Of a stretch of 64,000 bases of DNA, positions 1 through 6,609 are shown piece by piece. The notes beneath the pieces were generated by a model. The model did no database searches. It worked only from the letters and a program-made list of their open reading frames with translations, and was not told the origin of the DNA. The position numbers were made by a program, and so were the translations under genes. Source of the DNA: Gracilimonas sp017641085 (GTDB taxonomy: Bacteria > Bacteroidota > Rhodothermia > Balneolales > Balneolaceae); the NCBI RefSeq assembly GCF_046115515.1, contig NZ_CP175953.1; one strand, given 5' to 3'. Within the stretch, counting starts at the first letter, position 1. Every line of letters starts with the position of its first letter.

Positions 1-101
1 TTAGATACCAGCGTTAGAAAAGCCTGCACATCTGCCGTATCGTACCCTCGAAGTCCCTTTTCAAAAGTTTGTTGTTTTATTTCAAGCGGAGTGAGTTTCA
101 T
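1..101 (-). CDS. DivIVA-domain protein, 5' end only
   Basis: The first 33 codons read leftward from an ATG at 99-101 and run off the window edge. The peptide begins MKLTPLEIKQQTFEKGLRGY and continues DTADVQAFL, which is the N-terminal lipid-binding module of DivIVA/GpsB proteins (typically LTPLDI.n..F...lrGYd..eVd.FL). Such proteins are coiled-coil scaffolds that bind curved membrane and organise division or pole-associated complexes. It lies 45 bp downstream of two small membrane proteins and is on the same strand as yggS, so it probably belongs to the same transcription unit. Only the N-terminus can be seen, so length and C-terminal features are unknown. Confidence 0.8.
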   Translation of the reverse strand, partial: MKLTPLEIKQQTFEKGLRGYDTADVQAFLTLVS

Positions 102-146
102 AACCAAATGTTTTTCGTGGACCTTAAAGCTTAATAAAAATACTAT

Positions 147-503
147 TTATTCATTTAACATGTTCCGCAGATTTCCGTCATCATCTTTTTCTTTTTTTGA
201 TGATGAACGCACTTCCTCTTCTTCTATTTCAATTTCCGGCATCGACTTTTCACTGTCGTCCACCAGGTATCGCTCCTCTTCAATATCCGAAACTATTTCT
301 TCGAGATTAGAAAGCCGGCGCTCCGTATTCTTTTTAAACTCTCCCAATGCCTTAAAAAACTGTGGATTAATCTCACTGCTTCCACCACTGTCTTTATCAA
401 TTTTAGCCTTTATGAGCTTATAAATCCCCGTCAAAACAAGCCCCACCAGCCCGGTTCCAAATACGATAGCAACGATGGATATAACCATTATTTCAAAAGG
501 CAT
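147..503 (-). CDS. Small membrane protein with coiled coil and acidic tail (PspB-like paralogue)
   Basis: 118 residues from an ATG at 501-503. One N-terminal membrane helix (residues about 5-30), a lysine-rich border, then a helical stretch ending in RRLSNLEEIVSDIEEER and an acidic, serine- and lysine-containing tail. The heptad segment RLxNLEEIV resembles the C-terminal part of phage-shock protein B (RIQALESIL), but PspB is shorter and lacks the acidic tail. The next gene upstream (518-829) shares both the RIENLEAIV-type segment and the SxxDIEIDDEV-type acidic motif, so the two look like diverged tandem duplicates. It sits 14 bp from that gene and 45 bp from the DivIVA-domain gene. Function unknown; an envelope or division scaffold role is inferred from context. 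Confidence 0.75.
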   Translation of the reverse strand: MPFEIMVISIVAIVFGTGLVGLVLTGIYKLIKAKIDKDSGGSSEINPQFFKALGEFKKNTERRLSNLEEIVSDIEEERYLVDDSEKSMPEIEIEEEEVRSSSKKEKDDDGNLRNMLNE

Positions 504-517
504 ACTTGCTCCTGTTG

Positions 518-829
518 TTAAGCTCTTGTTTTACGTTTTGAGCCGGTATTATCGGAATTTTGCCCTTCAACTTCATCATCAATTTCAATGTCGCTTAACG
601 AGTTTGCCGGCTCTCCGGATGACTTCCTTTCTTCTTCAGTCACAATCGCTTCCAGGTTTTCAATTCTGGATTTAAGGCTATGAACGATCTTTCTCATCTC
701 ATTCAGCTCGCGGGAACTGCCCATCCGCTTTTCTTCCATTTCCAGTTCTTTTTCTTTGTATGCATACACCAGCCCGCCAATTATGGCGATCATAGGAATC
801 AATGCAAACCATGGTAATCCAAATAACAT
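518..829 (-). CDS. PspB-like small membrane protein
   Basis: 103 residues from an ATG at 827-829. Order: one N-terminal membrane helix (about residues 5-23), a charged amphipathic segment (KEKELEMEEKR), a heptad coiled coil containing SRIENLEAIVTEEER, and a hydrophilic tail ending in basic residues. Layout and the R-I-x-x-L-E-x-I-V segment match phage-shock protein B, which in enterobacteria helps PspC bind PspA. No PspA or PspC gene is visible here. It lies 59 bp downstream of yggS and 14 bp upstream of its paralogue, so co-transcription is likely. Assignment to PspB is by shape and a short motif only. Confidence 0.75.
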   Translation of the reverse strand: MLFGLPWFALIPMIAIIGGLVYAYKEKELEMEEKRMGSSRELNEMRKIVHSLKSRIENLEAIVTEEERKSSGEPANSLSDIEIDDEVEGQNSDNTGSKRKTRA

Positions 830-888
830 AATGCCCTCAATGTTTTGTTTAGTAGTTCAAATATAGCTGAAAATTACTACGCGTCAAG

Positions 889-1593
889 CTAATCATAGTT
901 GCGCTCGCCGAAGATTGCACTACCGATTCGCACCATAGTTGCCCCTTCCTGAATAGCCACTTCCATGTCGTTGGTCATACCCATAGATAGGTGCTCCAGG
1001 TTCACACTTCCTTCGTTGTATTTCTGGTGGGAATCGAACAGCTCTTTCAGCAGCTTAAACTCTGAGCGAACGTCTTCCGGGTCATCCACAAAAGTTGCCA
1101 TTCCCATCAGCCCCCGAACTATAACGTGATCGTAATTCTGAGCTGATTCTAATATTTTTGCCAAGTCCTCCGGTTCACACCCGCCCTTTTGTTTCTCCCC
1201 GCTGATGTTCACCTGAATCAAAGCGTTTACTACCCGGTTGGCTTTGCCGGCTCTCTTCTCAATTTCTTTCAAATACTTTGCCTTCTCTACAGAATGAATC
1301 CAGTTTACCCGGTCTGCAATATATTTGATTTTATTGGTCTGAATGTTTCCGATGAAATGCCAAACCACATCCGGGAGCTCAATTTCAGCCATCTTATCCT
1401 CAAGCTCTTTCATCCGGTTTTCCCCGAACTGCAGGTGCCCGGCGGTAACGGCTTCTAAAATATCCTCATTTGGCTTGGTTTTGCTTACCGCAACAAGGGT
1501 AATCTCTTTGGGATCTCTGCCGGCGTCTGTTGCAGCCTTTTCAATTTTTTGTTGAATTGATTTAAGATTTTGGGCGATATCTTGGTCACTCAT
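889..1593 (-). CDS. yggS: YggS-family PLP homeostasis protein
   Basis: 234 residues, the usual length of the family (YggS/PROSC/YlmE). It binds pyridoxal 5'-phosphate on a lysine in the segment LVAVSKTKPNEDI (about residue 38) and has the typical FGENRMKEL, WHFIGNIQTNK, HLSMGMTNDMEVAI and VRIGSAIFGER motifs of the alanine-racemase-like TIM barrel. The family has no clear catalytic activity and is known for keeping B6 vitamers and amino-acid pools balanced in the cytoplasm. It starts at an ATG (1591-1593) and leads a leftward unit with two small membrane proteins and a DivIVA-domain gene. In Firmicutes, Actinobacteria and some other phyla the same family also sits upstream of divIVA. Confidence 0.95.
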   Translation of the reverse strand: MSDQDIAQNLKSIQQKIEKAATDAGRDPKEITLVAVSKTKPNEDILEAVTAGHLQFGENRMKELEDKMAEIELPDVVWHFIGNIQTNKIKYIADRVNWIHSVEKAKYLKEIEKRAGKANRVVNALIQVNISGEKQKGGCEPEDLAKILESAQNYDHVIVRGLMGMATFVDDPEDVRSEFKLLKELFDSHQKYNEGSVNLEHLSMGMTNDMEVAIQEGATMVRIGSAIFGERNYD

Positions 1594-1797
1594 TGCAAAA
1601 AATGTTCTTTTTTAGCTCTTCAGTGTAATTAACCATAAGATAAGCTTTTATCATTCATCAATAAGCCTTATTTTTGGAAGCTCTAAGGTTATCGTAATTA
1701 ATGGTTACTGATTTATTGAACGTATTCAAACTCATACTTTTCATACATCATCCGTCCAGAAGGTCGTCGGGTTTCAAAGTGCAAGGAGATAGATAGC

Positions 1798-2859
1798 ATG
1801 TCAACCCGAATCCGGCAAATATCTACTTTCCTCAATCAGTGGGCTCCTCCCAAAGTAAAAATGGATTATGATAATGTCGGATTACTCGTAGGAGATCCGA
1901 ATGCGCAGGTAACCTCTATTCTCACCTGCCTTGACGTAACCGACAGCGTGGTAGCTGAAGCCATCGAAACCGGATGCGAACTTATTGTAGCTCATCACCC
2001 GCTTATTTTTAGCAAGATTGGAAGTATCAATCCCACCGATGAGCAGGGACGCATAATTTACAAGCTTATCAAGAACGATATTGGATTGCTTGTCGCTCAC
2101 ACCAACTTAGATGCCGCGCTCGATGGCGTATCTTTTGTGCTCGCTAATATGCTGGGGCTCGACAACCTTAAGTTTCTTGACAAGAATTATTCCATCAGCC
2201 GAAAGATTCGCCTCATCACATCTCATAAAGACAGTGACGCTGTACTGAAGTTGCTGAATTATCACTCTGCGGAAGAGGCTCACCACTTTGATGTAAACAG
2301 CCGAGAAGACGGGCTGAAGTGTTTTGAAGCCATCATTGACCAACATAACGTGTCTGTCCTGAAAAAAGCCCTGAACAAAGAAGGGATGCTTAAAGAGGGA
2401 AGTTTCCAGGTGATAGATCTTGCTTCAACCTCTCAGAATTTTGGGATGGGAGTTTTAGGAGAATATCCCGAAGAAGGAATTGGTAAAAATGAATTTTTGC
2501 ACCTGGTATCGAAAGCATTGAATGTAAAAGCAATTCGATATTCCGGTGATGTTGACCGAATTAAAAGCGTGGCCGTATGTGGCGGGTCCGGCGTATTTTT
2601 GAAGAACAAAGCCATTGCAGCGGGAGCCCAGGCTCTGGTAACCGCCGACATTAAGTACCATGATTATTTCACTGAAGCCGATGACTTCCTGCTATTGGAT
2701 GTCGGCCATTATGAAAGTGAATTTCCTGTTGCTGAAGCCCTGAAAAACGAGCTGTCCGAAGCCTTTGAAGAACTTACTGTTTCTGTAACCCGAACCGTAA
2801 CGAACCCGATGCAGGTATATGTGTCGGAGCCTGAACCGAAAACTATTCAACCAAGCTGA
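1798..2859 (+). CDS. Nif3-like dinuclear metal-centre hexameric protein
   Basis: 353 residues; the longer form of the Nif3/YbgI/YqfO family. N-terminal metal-binding part: NVGLLVGD (about residue 27), AHHPLIFSKIGSI (about 65) and LLVAHTNLDAALDGV (about 100). A middle insertion (about residues 125-225) corresponds to the PII/CutA-like domain seen in YqfO-type members. The C-terminal part carries the second metal half-site in TADIKYHDYF and LLDVGHYESE. The family forms toroidal hexamers with two metal ions per subunit; the physiological reaction is not settled (GTP cyclohydrolase I type 2 annotations are unreliable). The start ATG follows AAGGAGAT by about 8 bases, one of the better Shine-Dalgarno sites in the window. 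The next gene begins 10 bp after the stop. Confidence 0.93.
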   Translation: MSTRIRQISTFLNQWAPPKVKMDYDNVGLLVGDPNAQVTSILTCLDVTDSVVAEAIETGCELIVAHHPLIFSKIGSINPTDEQGRIIYKLIKNDIGLLVAHTNLDAALDGVSFVLANMLGLDNLKFLDKNYSISRKIRLITSHKDSDAVLKLLNYHSAEEAHHFDVNSREDGLKCFEAIIDQHNVSVLKKALNKEGMLKEGSFQVIDLASTSQNFGMGVLGEYPEEGIGKNEFLHLVSKALNVKAIRYSGDVDRIKSVAVCGGSGVFLKNKAIAAGAQALVTADIKYHDYFTEADDFLLLDVGHYESEFPVAEALKNELSEAFEELTVSVTRTVTNPMQVYVSEPEPKTIQPS

Positions 2860-2869
2860 AACTCACTCC

Positions 2870-3604
2870 ATGAACGAAGTATTACAAAAATTAGCCAACC
2901 TCCAATACATTGACAGTCGCATTGACGAGCTGAAACAGCTTCGGGGAGATCTTCCGGAAGAAGTGCTGGATCTGGAGACAGACATCGCCCGAAAGCAAGC
3001 GAAGCTCAATAACCTCGAAGAAGAAGATCAAAACCTCACGGTCGAGTACGATAACCTTAAGCTTGATCTGCAAAGCTCTGAAGAGAAAATTCAGAAATAC
3101 GAAGATCAGCAATTGAGCGTACGTAATAACCGTGAGTATGATGCTCTGACCAAAGAGATTGAAGCTCAGAAGCAGGTTATTGAGAATGCAGAATCACGAC
3201 TCAAAGAGATCGAGAAGCGTAAGGAGGAAATTGGCCCGGAAATTGAAAAGGCCAAGGAAGAACTCGACGCTGCTCAAAAACTGTATGATGAAAAAAGCGA
3301 AAGCCTTGACGACGTTGTAAAATCAACCGAAGAGGAAGAGAAAAAGCTTTTGAATAAACGCGAAGAGGTAGAAGAAGAAATTGATGACCGCTATCTGCGA
3401 AGCTACAATCGCCTGCGAGATGGATTGAACAACGGTATGGCTGTTGTTGCGATGGATCGTGGTGCTGCTCTTGGAATGGCACTCCCTCCACAAACCCAGG
3501 TTGAAGTCCGCAGAAAAAATAAAATCATCATTGATGAAAACAGTGGACGTATTGTGGTAGATCAGTCATTCTTTGACAACGCTAAAGAAGAACTCTCTAT
3601 CTGA
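2870..3604 (+). CDS. CdsZ-like coiled-coil protein lacking the zinc-ribbon cysteines
   Basis: 244 residues from the ATG at 2870; an upstream in-frame ATG would overlap the Nif3 gene and adds an unconserved leader, so I rejected it. Residues 1-180 form a long charged coiled coil. The C-terminal block (MAVVAMDRGAALGMALPPQ, then KIIIDENSGRIVVD) aligns with the C4-type zinc-ribbon family (usually RGACGGCfmkIPPQ and CEhCGRIL). All four cysteines are absent here: the first pair is replaced in AALGM and the second in DENS. Related Bacteroidota proteins are known with similar loss. It follows the Nif3 gene by 10 bp, a pairing seen in other bacteria, and is closed by a strong terminator at 3636-3666. 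Confidence 0.88.
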   Translation: MNEVLQKLANLQYIDSRIDELKQLRGDLPEEVLDLETDIARKQAKLNNLEEEDQNLTVEYDNLKLDLQSSEEKIQKYEDQQLSVRNNREYDALTKEIEAQKQVIENAESRLKEIEKRKEEIGPEIEKAKEELDAAQKLYDEKSESLDDVVKSTEEEEKKLLNKREEVEEEIDDRYLRSYNRLRDGLNNGMAVVAMDRGAALGMALPPQTQVEVRRKNKIIIDENSGRIVVDQSFFDNAKEELSI

Positions 3605-3635
3605 TAAGAACAGTTTTCGGATCAGCACATTGTTT

Positions 3636-3666
3636 AAAAAAGGGAAGTCGAGCACTTCCCTTTTTT
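3636..3666 (+). terminator. Rho-independent terminator after the Nif3/CdsZ-like pair
   Basis: Perfect 13-bp stem (3636-3648 with 3654-3666), loop of five bases (CGAGC); the right arm ends in six T residues and more T follow. A-rich left arm could also serve the opposite strand. It is 32 bp after the stop codon at 3604. Confidence 0.9.
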
Positions 3667-3720
3667 GTTTCTGCTTCTCTGGGTAGTTCTGAATTTAGAA
3701 AATGCCTTGTTCAAGCAAAT

Positions 3721-3764
3721 CTATCACCGTAGGGGCAATTCATGAATTACCCCTACGGTGATAG
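3721..3764. repeat. 44-bp near-perfect palindrome with GGGGCAATTCATGAATTACCCC core
   Basis: Arms 3721-3741 and 3744-3764 are 21 bp with a single mismatch, around the self-complementary centre AATTCATGAATT. The core GGGGCAATTCATGAATT followed by CCCC is, as far as I recall, a palindrome family common in intergenic DNA of cyanobacteria and other phyla. It sits between a terminator and the rnpB promoter and encodes nothing evident. Confidence 0.75.
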
Positions 3765-3814
3765 GAAACGGTTTACAGGAGCTGTTCTCAGTTCAATACT
3801 ATTCAAAAAAAGCC

Positions 3815-3822
3815 TATCTTTA
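3815..3822 (+). promoter_or_regulatory. Putative -7 element of the rnpB promoter
   Basis: TATCTTTA matches the Bacteroidota -7 consensus TAnnTTTG except for the last base. It lies 5 bp before the first base of the RNase P RNA helix P1 (3828), which is the distance expected for a transcription start. No clear -33 TTG is seen at the usual spacing. Confidence 0.45.
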
Positions 3823-3827
3823 GTTTA

Positions 3828-4273
3828 CAGGAAAGCCGGGTAATCGCTTGGTACAATTATGTGCCGGGAGGAAAGTCCGGACACCAACAAGTACCGCGCT
3901 CCCCGATTCGGTTCAGCCGGCGAAGGGGAGGCTTCCCGTCAGGAATGGCGGGATGACAGACAGTGCAACAGAAAACAAACCGCTTCAGCGCGGAGCGCTG
4001 AGAAATTCCAAGCCACAAATTCCAATGACCAAATAGTAAATTAAACATTGGAATTTGATTTTTGGTGCTTGGAGTTTTCAACGCTCCGCGTTGGAGTCAG
4101 GGTGAAAAGGTGAGGTAAGAGCTCACCGCCCCAAAGGCAACAATGGGGGCACGGCAAACCTCGCGGGGTGCAAGTTCATGCAGATGGTATACGCCACTTG
4201 TCGTGACGCCATCGGGTGGAATGCGCCAGATAAATGATTACCCCCGACAGAATCCGGCTTACAGGCTTTCCTG
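3828..4273 (+). ncRNA. rnpB: RNase P RNA (type A) with enlarged hairpin
   Basis: Catalytic RNA that removes 5' leaders from pre-tRNAs together with RnpA. Helix P1 is formed by 3828-3837 (CAGGAAAGCC) and 4264-4273 (GGCTTTCCTG). The conserved core is present: GAGGAAAGTCCGGACACC at about 3868-3885, the GGTGAAAAGGTGAGGTAAGAGCTCACCG region at about 4100-4125, and the 3' P4 strand with CCCCGACAGAATCCGGCTTA. The molecule is about 446 nt, longer than the usual 350-400. The extra length is in one hairpin, 3989-4090, closed by CGCGGAGCG/CGCTCCGCG and containing an 11-bp perfect inner stem (4017-4027 with 4046-4056); by position this is probably P12. It has its own promoter-like element and terminator. 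Short ORFs in this span are not genes. Confidence 0.95.
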
Positions 4274-4286
4274 TTGAATTTACATG

Positions 4287-4324
4287 AAAACCCTGCTCTT
4301 AGCTGAGAGTGGGGTTTTGTTTTA
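4287..4324 (+). terminator. Terminator of rnpB
   Basis: Stem AAAACCCTGCTCTT against AGAGTGGGGTTTT with a short loop (AGCTG), followed by GTTTTATT. It begins 13 bp after the end of helix P1. Confidence 0.85.
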
Positions 4325-4365
4325 TTGAGAAGTTTTCGATACTCTAAATTTAAAGTTGGGGAATA

Positions 4366-4779
4366 ATGAATGAAATAAGATATACTAAAGACGGGCGGCT
4401 GGAGGATATTTTAGCTTTGATACAAGTACTTGCTTTGCATGAATTCTCCCATAGAAGTGATACCGGATTACAAAACGAGTTACCAGAAAAACCAAAATCA
4501 GCAAAAAATTGGTTAGAACTTGCAAACGAACATCGAGAATTTTTCAGGGTAGTTGAAGGAAAGTCTAACTCTATTTCATTAGTAGCGAGGCATCTATCAA
4601 AAGATGAAAAAAACAATAGACCCCCACTTTCACCAGAACAGACTCAAACGCTACTCAATACTGCCATAGAACTTCATGATCGGCAAATTAAAAGGGAGAG
4701 CAGATGGGCTATTCTAATTCCCATTTGGGTAGCGGTAATCGGAGGCATCATTAGCGTTATTAATTACTTTTCAAACTGA
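4366..4779 (+). CDS. Uncharacterised tail-anchored protein
   Basis: 137 residues starting with MNEIRYTKDGRLEDILALIQ. I do not recognise a family. The N-terminal about 110 residues are soluble and mixed in charge (including HEFSHRSDTGLQ and LSPEQTQTLLNTAIELHDRQ); residues about 115-134 form one hydrophobic helix (WAILIPIWVAVIGGIISVI), so the protein is probably anchored by its C-terminus with the rest in the cytoplasm. It is 11 bp upstream of a degenerate histidine-kinase homologue and both genes are clearly lower in GC than their surroundings, which suggests they arrived together. A possible joint role is inferred only from this pairing. Confidence 0.75.
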   Translation: MNEIRYTKDGRLEDILALIQVLALHEFSHRSDTGLQNELPEKPKSAKNWLELANEHREFFRVVEGKSNSISLVARHLSKDEKNNRPPLSPEQTQTLLNTAIELHDRQIKRESRWAILIPIWVAVIGGIISVINYFSN

Positions 4780-4790
4780 TTTATTAAGAT

Positions 4791-5645
4791 ATGGACTGGT
4801 TACTTATAGCTATTACTATTCTTAGCCTTGCTTCAAGTATAGTAGCATGGATTGCTAAGATTAAGTGGAGCAATGAGTTTAAAGAAGCAAAGGAAGCTCA
4901 AATAACTTTTTTAAAAGAAAAAGTTCAACACTATAAAGAACTTTCTTCAAACCAACTGATCGAGTATTTCAAACAAACAAAAAGTGAATATGAGGAAAGC
5001 TTTAAAGAGCTTAAACTTAGATTAGAGAAAGAAAAATCGAAAAAATTACCCCCTCCCGCTGAAAGATCAGAAGAAGTTCAAAAACTCATTCAAGAAAGAA
5101 CAATCTTATTTTCTGAAATGAATCGTCGAGTAAAGAATAATCTAGCTATTGTTTCAGGCCTATTACAACTTCAATCTTTTGACACAGAAAATAAAGAAGT
5201 TCAAAAACAATTAGAAGTAGCTGAAAAAAGAATATCAACGATCGCATTAGTCCACGAAGTATTGTATGAAACTGACTCTATAAATGAAGTTGATATAAAT
5301 GTTTGCATTGAAGCCATTGCACACATGCGGTCATTAGAATTAAATCTAAATTTAAAAGAAAACAGCAATATTACTTTGACCGTCAATCAAGCAACACCTT
5401 TGCTGATTTTACTTAACGAACTCTTTTCTGAACTTTTTTACCTTGAAGTCAAGTTTTTAAATATTTCCTTAAAAAGAAGAAATGATCAATTTAGTGTCAT
5501 TCTAAAAAATAAAGATATACCTACTCTAGAAGATATGAATTACTTATCTCAGGAACTAATTCAAGCAGTTACTGAACGGCTAAAAGGGGAAATTAGAAAT
5601 GATGCAAATTGTCTACAAATAACCTTTCCAATTACTACATATTAA
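4791..5645 (+). CDS. Membrane-anchored HisKA_2-type pseudo-histidine kinase
   Basis: 284 residues. One N-terminal membrane helix (about 4-24), a coiled coil (about 30-90), then a clear HisKA_2 dimerisation helix pair: MNRRVKNNLAIVSGLLQLQ (about 110) and RISTIALVHEVLYETD (about 148). In active relatives the first motif reads EIHHRVKNNL; here both histidines are replaced (N-R). The ATP-binding part is also degraded: the N box keeps only LLNEL and lacks the N-x-x-K-H residues, and the DxGxG motif reads NKDIPT. It can therefore hardly autophosphorylate; a role as a scaffold or dominant partner of another kinase is inferred. The 3' end overlaps the convergent smpB stop by 11 bp. Base composition is AT-rich. 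No response regulator is adjacent. Confidence 0.85.
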   Translation: MDWLLIAITILSLASSIVAWIAKIKWSNEFKEAKEAQITFLKEKVQHYKELSSNQLIEYFKQTKSEYEESFKELKLRLEKEKSKKLPPPAERSEEVQKLIQERTILFSEMNRRVKNNLAIVSGLLQLQSFDTENKEVQKQLEVAEKRISTIALVHEVLYETDSINEVDINVCIEAIAHMRSLELNLNLKENSNITLTVNQATPLLILLNELFSELFYLEVKFLNISLKRRNDQFSVILKNKDIPTLEDMNYLSQELIQAVTERLKGEIRNDANCLQITFPITTY

Positions 5646-6108
5646 TCTTGTAGTTCCCCTTCACATTGCGCTCTATCTGTCGCTTCACGTCTTTTTCTTT
5701 GATGGAGTCTCTCTTATCGTATTGCTTCTTACCTTTGGCTACGCCGATCAGCACTTTGGCGTTTCCTTTTTTGAAGTAGAGCTTTAGCGGCACAATGGTA
5801 TAGCCCTTTTGTTCGGTTGCTTTTTCAAGCTCGCGGATTTCCCGCTTGTTGAGCAGTAATTTTCGGGGGCGGGTTTCATTGTGATTGTAATAGGAACCGT
5901 GCTCGTAGGGCTTAATGTACATATCCCGCAAATACACTTCACCATTCTGGATAAACGCAAAGGTATCAGCGAAACTGGCTTTGCCCTGGCGCAGCGATTT
6001 CACCTCGGTTCCCTTCAGAACCAACCCTGCTTCGTAAGTCTCCTCGATATGGTAATCGTGGCTGGCCTTTCGATTTTTTATGGTAGGTGTTGTTTTCTTA
6101 TCGCTCAT
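5635..6108 (-). CDS. smpB: SsrA-binding protein SmpB
   Basis: 157 residues. SmpB binds the tRNA-like part of tmRNA and brings it to stalled ribosomes for trans-translation. Diagnostic blocks are present: NRKASHDYHIEETYEAGLVL, GTEVKSLRQGKASFADTFA, DMYIKPYEHGSYYNHNETRPRKLLL and the basic C-terminal tail GKKQYDKRDSIKEKDVKRQ. Length and order are normal. The start ATG is at 6106-6108. It converges on, and overlaps by 11 bp, the pseudo-kinase gene; the tmRNA gene itself is not in the window. Confidence 0.98.
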   Translation of the reverse strand: MSDKKTTPTIKNRKASHDYHIEETYEAGLVLKGTEVKSLRQGKASFADTFAFIQNGEVYLRDMYIKPYEHGSYYNHNETRPRKLLLNKREIRELEKATEQKGYTIVPLKLYFKKGNAKVLIGVAKGKKQYDKRDSIKEKDVKRQIERNVKGNYKINM

Positions 6109-6174
6109 TGGACCACAGGTTAGTGTGATTACGCTGATTTAGCTGCTTTCTGACACGCCGGGCGTGCCTAAAAA

Positions 6175-6609
6175 TTAAATTTCGAAGCCTAATTCTTTAA
6201 GCTTTTCCATGATTTCCGGCTCCGGACTGCGGTCAGGAAATGTTCGGTAGATGCCCAAAATTTGTTCGGTTTCAGCAATGGCTTTCTCATTATCCGGGTT
6301 GATTTCCAGTACGGCAATAAATTCACGCAGTGCATTATTCGCATTTTCCCGCATTTGCGAAGGGTCCGAATTATAGATCAGGTAAATACCGTGTTGCAGG
6401 TGCACATTTTCTTTCAGAGCCACTACTTCCGGGGAAGTCGGACGGCCATCCAGAATAGCCATAGCATCTTCGAACCTTGCTTCTTCCACCAAACTGTTTA
6501 CCTGCTGCTCAAGCGTTTGTTGTTGTTCAGCTTTTTGTTCGGATTGATTACAGGCCGTTAAAAGCCCTGCTGTAAGGATTACAAAAAGTAAAGTTCTCAT
6601 TGATTTCAT
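6175..6609 (-). CDS. Small lipoprotein with TPR-like repeat
   Basis: 144 residues, with a signal peptide ending in the lipobox LLTAC (lipidated Cys about residue 20), a glutamine/glutamate-rich linker and helical repeats resembling tetratricopeptide units (LVEEARFEDAMAIL; ALREFIAVLEINPDNEKAIAETEQIL). It should be a lipid-anchored periplasmic or outer-membrane protein. Its start codon overlaps the stop of the M50 protease gene as TGATG, so the two are translationally coupled; an alternative start is the ATG three codons later. No specific function can be assigned. Confidence 0.85.
   Translation of the reverse strand: MKSMRTLLFVILTAGLLTACNQSEQKAEQQQTLEQQVNSLVEEARFEDAMAILDGRPTSPEVVALKENVHLQHGIYLIYNSDPSQMRENANNALREFIAVLEINPDNEKAIAETEQILGIYRTFPDRSPEPEIMEKLKELGFEI

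Noticed and set aside
3848..4081. Three short ORFs across rnpB
   Set aside because: They lie within the RNase P RNA and match no protein pattern.
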